A stretch of DNA of 5,345 nt, from assembly GCA_946887105.1 (NCBI GenBank), contig CAMPKJ010000316.1, positions 1 through 5,345 on the forward strand, read 5' to 3'. This stretch comes from an uncultured Acidobacteriota bacterium. GTDB taxonomy: Bacteria; Acidobacteriota; Thermoanaerobaculia; Gp7-AA8. Positions 1-4,438 of this stretch are shown in pieces; the first letter of the stretch is position 1; every line of letters starts with the position of its first letter. The position numbers were made by a program, and so were the translations under genes. The notes under the pieces are model-generated. The model was not told where the DNA came from, searched no databases, and was given only the letters and a program-made list of their open reading frames with translations.

Positions 1-710
1 AGACGTACATCGGACAGCTCGAAGGACGCATCCAGAAACTGCTCGAGTCGATCTCGCGCAGGAACGCCAGATTCGTGCGCGTGGCGCGGAACGCGCGCAG
101 CTCCTTGAGCAGCGGACGGCGGATGTCCGGATCGAGCTTGCGCACCAGCGTGTCCACGTCTTCGAGGCGCGACGAGGAGACGGGTTCCAGCACGTCGCCA
201 AACGTGGCGGTCTCGCCATCGCGCACGCGGTGGCGCACGAACTCCTTCGCCAGCTGCAACGCGGCGCGGTCGTATCCATCCGACCAGTCGTCGTCCATCG
301 CCACGAGCACGCGCGCCAGCAGCGGCGCGGGAGCGGGCGTGAAGCGGCAGCGCCTGCAGCGCGAAGTAGCGCGGGGGCGTTCCGGAGAAATGATTGAGCC
401 CATCCAGGATGTGCGCAAATACGGCCTCGGTGCGCTCGCGTTGCCCGAGCGCCGCCAGCGCGAGCGCGGCGATGGCCACGTTCTCGCTGTCTCCGTACGT
501 CAGCAGCTCGTCGTTGCTGTACGCGCCGTGCGCGAGCTCGCCGACGGCGGCGCGGAACCGCTCGTCCTGGGTCAGCTCTCCGGGATGCGCGACTTCCTCC
601 ACGCGCTCGCTGACTTCCTTCGCGCAGACGTAGATCGTGCGCGGCGCGGAAGCGCGTGTCTGAGTCTCGTTGATTTTCTTTGCTGCGAAAAAACGGGTGA
701 AGAGGTTCAT
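1..710 (-). CDS. N-terminal part of an unrecognised, probably helical-repeat protein; reading frame disrupted; 3' end outside the window
   Basis: I do not recognise this protein. From ATG at 710 the frame whose codons end at multiples of 3 encodes MNLFTRFFAAKK, a Glu/Arg-rich stretch (residues 20-60) and an Ala/Leu helical stretch (76-104) resembling HEAT or TPR-like repeats, ending near residue 121 (FALQAL, about position 348). From about 346 to 47 the coding signal moves to the next frame. That frame shows near-uniform G/C third positions and reads AMDDDWSDGYDRAALQLAKE, then DTLVRKLDPDIRRPLLKELR and TNLAFLREI, while the original frame becomes Arg-rich and shadow-like although it stays open. 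Below about 47 the original frame again looks coding (RLEQFLDASFELSDVR). So there is one clear and one probable compensating indel. Start support is weak: GGAG lies only 2 nt from the ATG. The gene is on the same strand as the upstream receptor but 217 bp away. No signal peptide is visible, so it is probably cytoplasmic. Confidence 0.7.
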   Translation of the reverse strand, partial: MNLFTRFFAAKKINETQTRASAPRTIYVCAKEVSERVEEVAHPGELTQDERFRAAVGELAHGAYSNDELLTYGDSENVAIAALALAALGQRERTEAVFAHILDGLNHFSGTPPRYFALQALPLHARSRAAAGARARGDGRRLVGWIRPRRVAAGEGVRAPPRARWRDRHVWRRAGTRLLVAPRRRGHAGAQARSGHPPSAAQGAARVPRHAHESGVPARDRLEQFLDASFELSDVR

Positions 711-883
711 GGCTCCAGCAGGGGCTCCAGCATGTGTCTGCGCCGACGCGAGGGTCGAACGCGCACGCTGGAACTCAGCCTACGGGCGCTCTGCACCTCG
801 GACGCCGGACGGCGTCAATGGGGTTGGTTCGTGTGTCATAGGCATCATCGTCTTCAGTGAGGGACGGCGGAGATTAGCAGGGG

Positions 884-912
884 AGGCGCGCCGGATCAAC
901 TCCGGCGCGCCT
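884..912 (-). terminator. 12-bp perfect hairpin after the receptor gene, putative terminator or mRNA 3' end
   Basis: Positions 884-895 and 901-912 are exact inverted complements (AGGCGCGCCGGA) around the 5-nt loop TCAAC. The hairpin begins 15 nt past the receptor stop codon at 928, which is where an intrinsic terminator would sit on the minus strand. There is no clear T-run on either side, so it is either a non-canonical terminator or a structure that protects the mRNA end. The symmetry is read directly from the sequence; the function is inferred. Confidence 0.5.
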
Positions 913-927
913 GAAACATGCGATTCG

Positions 928-3105
928 TCAGAAGGTCAGGCGATAGGACAACGTGAAGTCGCGGCCGATGAGCGGCACGGCCGCCTTCAACGGATTCACG
1001 TGGTTGTACGCCAGCTCGTCGGTCAGATTGCTGCCGCGCAGCATCAGGTCGTGAATCGTTCGCGCGACGATGAAGCGATACCCGAGCGCCGCATTGACCA
1101 GCGTGTGGCCGGGCGTGGTGGTCTCGAAATCGGCGACGCGTTTCTGCGCGTTCGCGTGACGCACTTCGCCGAGGGCGTAGAGCGACTGGCCCTGATACCG
1201 GAGGCCGATGCCGTAACGCATTGGCGGGATGAACGGCAGCGCGCCGCCGCCCGCGAGCGACGCGCGGACGTAGTCGGCGGTCAGCTCCAGATCGAGATGA
1301 TCCGGATCGCGGTGCAGCAGGCTGATGTCGGCGTGCATTTCCGCGCCGCGGAACGTCGCGTCCCGCTGCTCGTACGCGAAGACCGGCAGATCGTCTTCGA
1401 AGTTGCCGGTCGGATTCGAGAAGATGAAGCCGTCGAAGCGCTGTACGAAGAGATTCAGCTCTCCGGTCACGACGCCGGTACGTTTGCGCAGCGACACGTC
1501 GATCCCGTTGCCGCGCTCTTCGCGCAAGTCGGGATTGCCGATCTCGAACTGCGACGTGGCCTCGTGCGGCCCGTTGTAGTAGAGCTCCTCCGCGACCGGC
1601 AGGCGGGCCGAATGCGCGATCGCGAACGTGGCCGTGTACGCCTCGCTCGGGACGTACACGACGCCGGCCGATCCCGACAGACCGCTGAACGAGCGGTCGC
1701 GCAGCTCTGCCGAGTCCACTTCGACGTCCTGCTGTTCGTAGCGCGCGCCGAACTGCAGGCGCCACACGCCGAGGCCCGCTTCTTCGAATGCGAACAGCGC
1801 GCGGTTCTTCGTCTCCGTCGGCGGGAGCAGCGATTCTTCCCCCGAGACGGTGAAGTCGCGATTCGAGTACTGCAGGCCGAACGAGCCGCGGAACAGGCCG
1901 AGGTCGCGATGGGTCGCTTCGATGCGTCCTTCGCTGGAGCGATTCGTGAACTCGGTTTCAGGCTCGCCGTCCACCACTTCGAAATGCCGGTAGTTGGTTC
2001 GTCCGGCGCGCACGCGGATGCGCGCCAGCGGTCCGGATTGCGGCGTCAGTTGGCCCTTCAGATCGAGGCGGCGCTGGCGCATGTCGATGCGCACGGTTTC
2101 GTCGGGTTCGTTGCCCGGCCCGGCTTCGGAGATGCCGTAGTCGGAATCGTAGGCGCCGTACGAGAGTCCGAGGAAGCCGCTGTTGCCGATCATCGATCCG
2201 CCCACGGAGGCGCTGTCGGCGTCGATGCTGCTGTTGAAGAGCGTGCCGATGGGTGTGTCGTAATCATCGGTGCGGCGGCGGTTCGCACTGGCCTGCCACG
2301 CGAACAGTCCCTGGCCGCCTGTCAGTGAGAGATTGCCGTTCTTCTCATTGCCGTTGGACGTTCCGCGCAGATCGACGATGCCCGAAACTGCCGCGCCGGG
2401 CTGCGTCATCGGCACGCGGTCGTCGATCACGTTCACCACGCCGCCGACGGCATTGCTGCCATAGAGCAGCGTGGCCGGACCGCGCAGCACCTCGATGCTC
2501 TCCGCGTTCACGGGATCGATGCTGACGTTGTGATCCTGGCTGACGTTCGAGGCATCGCCGGCGCCGACGCCGTCTTCGAGCACGCGGATGCGATCGCCGC
2601 CGAACCCGCGGATCACGGGACGGCTCGCGCCGGGGACGAAGCCGGTGGACGTCACGCCCGGCTCCTGCGCCAGCGTTTCGCCGAGCGTCGGCTGCTGCCG
2701 GACCTGCAACTCCTGATCGCTGAGCCGTTCCACCGGCTGGGTGAGCTCGGACGCGGCGCGCGGATCGCCGGTGGCGCTGACGACGATCTCCTCGCGATGG
2801 ATGCCGACGTCGAGCGTGATGTCGACGGTCATGTCGCCGTTGACCGTGATCTCGCTGGTCCAGTCGCCGAAGCGCGGGCTGGTGGCCAGCAGCAGATGGC
2901 GTCCCGGCGGGACATTGGTGAAGCTGTACCGGCCCTGCGCATCCGTGTTGGTGGTGCGGTTCAGATCGACGAGCTGTACGACCGCGGATGTAGCCGGTTG
3001 GCTGGTGTTGGTGGTGACGGTGCCTCGGACGCTGCCGCTCGACTGCGCGAGCGTCACCGAAGCGTGCAGCAACAAAAGCGCGATGAACGCGCGCAGTGCT
3101 CGCAT
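928..3105 (-). CDS. TonB-dependent outer-membrane receptor, ZnuD-like (putative zinc/metal uptake)
   Basis: A 725-residue gated outer-membrane channel that would import a scarce ligand with TonB-ExbB-ExbD energy. ATG at 3105 is chosen because AGGAGG lies 6 nt upstream; a TTG at 3126 would add seven residues but would place that ribosome site inside the gene. Order: signal peptide (1-20, cut after TLA), carboxypeptidase-regulatory-like beta domain (about 24-100, with DAQGRYSFTNVPPGRH), TonB-box-like EEIVVSAT (105-112), plug (about 118-230, with RGFGGDRIRVLEDG and IEVLRGPATLLYGSNAVGG), then a 22-strand-type barrel ending in Phe725, the usual outer-membrane C-terminal signal. ZnuD-family features are QDHNVSID in the plug (Asp191-His192, where meningococcal ZnuD has its Asp-His zinc ligands), FEVVDGEPETEF (375-386), NGPHEATSQFEIGNPDL (511-527) and the ending NLTDELAYNHVNPLKAAVP..GRDF. 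The TonB-receptor family is certain; the zinc substrate is inferred from these motifs and from the His/Cys neighbour gene. Confidence 0.95.
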   Translation of the reverse strand: MRALRAFIALLLLHASVTLAQSSGSVRGTVTTNTSQPATSAVVQLVDLNRTTNTDAQGRYSFTNVPPGRHLLLATSPRFGDWTSEITVNGDMTVDITLDVGIHREEIVVSATGDPRAASELTQPVERLSDQELQVRQQPTLGETLAQEPGVTSTGFVPGASRPVIRGFGGDRIRVLEDGVGAGDASNVSQDHNVSIDPVNAESIEVLRGPATLLYGSNAVGGVVNVIDDRVPMTQPGAAVSGIVDLRGTSNGNEKNGNLSLTGGQGLFAWQASANRRRTDDYDTPIGTLFNSSIDADSASVGGSMIGNSGFLGLSYGAYDSDYGISEAGPGNEPDETVRIDMRQRRLDLKGQLTPQSGPLARIRVRAGRTNYRHFEVVDGEPETEFTNRSSEGRIEATHRDLGLFRGSFGLQYSNRDFTVSGEESLLPPTETKNRALFAFEEAGLGVWRLQFGARYEQQDVEVDSAELRDRSFSGLSGSAGVVYVPSEAYTATFAIAHSARLPVAEELYYNGPHEATSQFEIGNPDLREERGNGIDVSLRKRTGVVTGELNLFVQRFDGFIFSNPTGNFEDDLPVFAYEQRDATFRGAEMHADISLLHRDPDHLDLELTADYVRASLAGGGALPFIPPMRYGIGLRYQGQSLYALGEVRHANAQKRVADFETTTPGHTLVNAALGYRFIVARTIHDLMLRGSNLTDELAYNHVNPLKAAVPLIGRDFTLSYRLTF

Positions 3106-3111
3106 GGTTTT

Positions 3112-3117
3112 CCTCCT
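3112..3117 (-). promoter_or_regulatory. Strong ribosome binding site (AGGAGG) of the receptor gene
   Basis: On the minus strand AGGAGG lies 6 nt before ATG 3105. It decides the start: the longer reading from TTG at 3126 would translate through this site, and no comparable site precedes that TTG. The sequence and spacing are seen directly. Confidence 0.8.
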
Positions 3118-3159
3118 GCGATTCAAATCCGTTTTCGATGGACGGGATGAACGAAGCGG

Positions 3160-3504
3160 CTATGCAGGAGGGCCGCGGAGGGGAGTGAAGACGATCGACG
3201 GCGCCGTGTGGCGGATGGTGCCGGTGGCGATCGCGTCGACGACGACCGGCCGCACGATGGAGGCGGTGACGGTGCGGAACGTTCCCGTCGCATGCTGCCG
3301 CGTGCAGGCCACGCAGGGTTGCGCGTGGATTGGTTTGGCGGCGTGGAAATGCCGCGCCGATACGTCGTCGCAGACGCCGACCTGCGCCAGGACTTCGCCG
3401 CCGCGCACGTTCTCGACCAGTCCCTCGTGCAGGTGAGGGACGATCGCGAACACGCTCAGGACGAGCGCGAGCACGGCATACGCGCCGCGGCGGAGGTTCG
3501 ACAT
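3160..3504 (-). CDS. Small exported His/Cys protein, putative envelope metal-binding accessory factor
   Basis: This 114-residue protein is counted from ATG 3504; in-frame GTGs at 3507 and 3516 are alternatives and none has a good ribosome site. An N-terminal basic patch (NLRRG) and hydrophobic helix (about residues 8-23, AYAVLALVLSVFAIVP) form a signal peptide or membrane anchor. Candidate metal ligands follow: HLH (24-26), Cys45, HFH (52-54), His60, PCVAC (Cys64 and Cys67), His71 and His99. The protein ends in RGPPA, like many small proteins of the DUF2946-like type found beside TonB receptors; that comparison is from memory and the family is not confirmed. It lies 54 bp upstream of the ZnuD-like receptor on the same strand, so the two are probably co-transcribed. 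Likely role, inferred: binding, buffering or handing over a metal in the periplasm or at the membrane. It might also be only a poorly conserved leader protein. Confidence 0.72.
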   Translation of the reverse strand: MSNLRRGAYAVLALVLSVFAIVPHLHEGLVENVRGGEVLAQVGVCDDVSARHFHAAKPIHAQPCVACTRQHATGTFRTVTASIVRPVVVDAIATGTIRHTAPSIVFTPLRGPPA

Positions 3505-3514
3505 CACGCGGGAC

Positions 3515-3541
3515 ACTAGAACCGAAGACCGCCGCAGTCAA
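3515..3541 (-). promoter_or_regulatory. Candidate sigma70-type promoter for the His/Cys protein-receptor operon
   Basis: On the minus strand TTGACT (3541-3536, five of six to the -35 consensus) is followed after 15 bp by TCTAGT (3520-3515, four of six to the -10 consensus). The spacer is shorter than ideal. Transcription would begin around 3508, making translation from ATG 3504 almost leaderless, which agrees with the lack of a ribosome site there. The prediction is weak and rests on two short matches. Confidence 0.3.
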
Positions 3542-3564
3542 CTCCCTCAGACCAGGTCATCTGT

Positions 3565-3579
3565 TTGCATGGCACGCAA
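3565..3579. promoter_or_regulatory. Operator-like imperfect palindrome between divergent genes
   Basis: TTGCATGGCACGCAA pairs with its own complement at six of seven positions around a central G; only position 5 against 11 mismatches. It lies 17 bp before the ATG of the plus-strand H1-like gene and about 60 bp before the start of the minus-strand His/Cys gene. That is a reasonable place for a dimeric regulator. It does not match a Zur or Fur box that I know, so any regulator is unknown. Confidence 0.25.
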
Positions 3580-3582
3580 GGC

Positions 3583-3590
3583 GGAGGAGA
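3583..3590 (+). promoter_or_regulatory. Ribosome binding site of the H1-like gene
   Basis: GGAGGAGA sits 6 nt before ATG 3597, optimal spacing and a strong match to the 16S rRNA tail. It fixes the start at MARAAKTTTD and argues against the longer plus-strand readings that begin upstream and run through the divergent promoter region. Confidence 0.75.
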
Positions 3591-3596
3591 TTCGGA

Positions 3597-4115
3597 ATGG
3601 CGAGAGCAGCGAAAACGACGACCGATCACGACGAGATCCGCCGCTGGGTGGAGGCCCGAGGCGGACATCCTGCGCACGTAGTGCAGAGCGGCGCAGGAGA
3701 CGATCCCGGCATCCTTCGGATCGACTATCCGGGCTTCAGCGGCGAGGAGACGCTCGAGCCGATCGAGTGGGAGGAGTTCTTCGACTCGTTCGACAGGAAC
3801 AAGCTCGCCTTCCTGTATCAGGACTCCGGGGACAGCAGGTTCTCGAAGCTCGTGGAGCGGAGCGCGGCGAAGCGTTCGGCCGCAAAACGCGGCTCCGCGA
3901 AGCGTGGTGCGGTTGCGAAGCGCGGTGCGACTGCGAAGCGCACGACCGCGAAGCGGAGTGCGTCCGCGAAGAAGGCCTCGTCGTCGAAAAAGGTAGCGGC
4001 TTCGAAGAAAGCGTCCGCAAAGAAGACGTCATCCAGGAAGGCTTCCGCGAAGAAGGCTTCCTCGAAAAAGGCTCCATCGAAGAAGACCACGAAGAAAAGC
4101 GCGAAGAAGAAGTAA
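3597..4115 (+). CDS. Small conserved domain fused to a histone H1-like Lys/Ala/Ser tail
   Basis: A 172-residue, two-part protein. Residues about 8-86 (TDHDEIRRWVEARGGHPAHV, then GILRIDYPGFSGEETLEPI and WEEFFDSFDRNKLAFLYQD) match a small stand-alone family of roughly 80-90 residues, common in soil and plant-associated bacteria and sometimes mislabelled 1,4-alpha-glucan branching enzyme; no enzyme motif is visible. Residues about 88-172 are a disordered, extremely basic tail: AKR-type units to residue 120, then SKK/AKK units to the end KKSAKKK. This composition is that of bacterial histone H1-like proteins (Hc1/AlgP-type tails), which bind DNA without sequence specificity. The whole would be a cytoplasmic nucleoid- or RNA-binding protein with an acidic head; that role is inferred. 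It has a strong ribosome site, is transcribed divergently from the metal operon and convergently with the DUF1330 gene. Similarity of the head domain is from memory of the family. Confidence 0.88.
   Translation: MARAAKTTTDHDEIRRWVEARGGHPAHVVQSGAGDDPGILRIDYPGFSGEETLEPIEWEEFFDSFDRNKLAFLYQDSGDSRFSKLVERSAAKRSAAKRGSAKRGAVAKRGATAKRTTAKRSASAKKASSSKKVAASKKASAKKTSSRKASAKKASSKKAPSKKTTKKSAKKK
3861..4112 (+). repeat. Low-complexity repeat encoding the Lys/Arg/Ala/Ser tail
   Basis: Degenerate short units built on GCGAAGCG (first 100 bp) and then CGAAGAAG/CGAAAAAG recur about every 12-24 bp. They encode alternating basic and small residues. The repeats are in phase with the reading frame, and length variation by slippage is likely. 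The other frames of the same repeat give acidic (plus strand) or Phe-rich (minus strand) shadow peptides, which are not genes. Confidence 0.75.
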
Positions 4116-4134
4116 CGCCGGGCGTTACACGCCC
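4112..4134. terminator. Convergent-gene palindrome containing both stop codons, with an alternative hairpin
   Basis: GTAACGCCGGGCGTTAC (4112-4128) is a perfect 17-nt palindrome around G4120. It contains the TAA of the plus-strand gene (4113-4115) and the TAA of the minus-strand gene (4125-4127). A second stem, GGGCGT-TAC-ACGCCC (4120-4134), shares its left half, so the two folds exclude each other. It could act as a compact bidirectional terminator. No T-run follows on either strand, so intrinsic termination is uncertain. Confidence 0.4.
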
Positions 4135-4412
4135 TCGGCCACGATCATGTTGGACCGCGCGCACGTCTCGCGGACCTGTTTGGCCGCGGCGTACTCCGGC
4201 GACGCGCGCCATGCTTTGGCCTGCTCCATCGAGTCGAACTCCAGCACGACCAGGCGCCGCGGAGTCCAGTCGCCGTCCAGCACTTCGCTCCGTCCGCCGC
4301 GCACGAGATACCGTCCGCCGTGCGCGGCGATGGAGGCGGAGGCGAGCCGCTTGTACTCTTCGTAGGCGACGGGATCGGTCACTTCGATGTCGACGATGAT
4401 CAGCGCAGGCAT
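4125..4412 (-). CDS. DUF1330 family protein
   Basis: A 95-residue cytoplasmic protein with the ferredoxin-like dimeric alpha/beta-barrel fold expected of DUF1330. Family hallmarks in order: MPALIIVDIEVTDPVAYEEY (1-20), SIAAHGGRYLVRGG (27-40), a DGDWTPRRLVVLEFDS segment (46-61) and AKAWRASPEYAAAKQVR (65-81). Its length is typical. No catalytic role is established for the family; some relatives are linked to stress responses or act as small-molecule monooxygenase-like folds, so I assign no function. ATG 4412 is chosen because family members usually begin MP, although it lacks a clear ribosome site. An in-frame GTG at 4442 overlaps the antiporter stop as GTGA and would add ten residues by coupled translation. 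It lies downstream of the antiporter gene and ends 9 bp from the convergent H1-like gene. Confidence 0.88.
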   Translation of the reverse strand: MPALIIVDIEVTDPVAYEEYKRLASASIAAHGGRYLVRGGRSEVLDGDWTPRRLVVLEFDSMEQAKAWRASPEYAAAKQVRETCARSNMIVAEGV

Positions 4413-4438
4413 GATCGCGTCATCATACGCAGCTCCGC

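Noticed and set aside
790..818. TTGACG (818-813, minus) as a -35 element for the left-hand gene, with the small stem 801-816
   Set aside because: The hexamer 17 bp downstream (TGCAGA) is a poor -10 match, and the 6-bp GACGCC/GGCGTC stem is short enough to arise by chance in GC-rich DNA.
670..2328. Long plus-strand open frame of 552 codons opposite the receptor
   Set aside because: It is antisense to the receptor, whose signal peptide, plug motifs and C-terminal Phe are unmistakable. The plus-strand product is Arg/Ala/Val-rich with no domain; such shadows are typical of GC-rich DNA.
3106..3126. TTG at 3126 as the receptor start
   Set aside because: It would translate through the AGGAGG site at 3117-3112 and put seven extra residues (MNRRRKT) before a signal peptide that is complete from ATG 3105.
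2345..3541. Minus-strand 398-codon open frame overlapping the receptor and the His/Cys gene
   Set aside because: Arg/His/Pro-rich shadow in another frame that spans two well-supported genes and their ribosome site.
3818..4090. Minus-strand Phe/Ala-rich frame opposite the H1-like tail
   Set aside because: It is the complement of AAG/GCG repeats (CTT/CGC), giving periodic Phe and Ala. It has no ribosome site, and the plus-strand gene with strong start explains the region.
3569..4399. Plus-strand frame giving an acidic Glu-rich peptide across the tail
   Set aside because: Frame-shifted reading of GAAGAAG repeats that also runs through the convergent DUF1330 gene; no supporting start.
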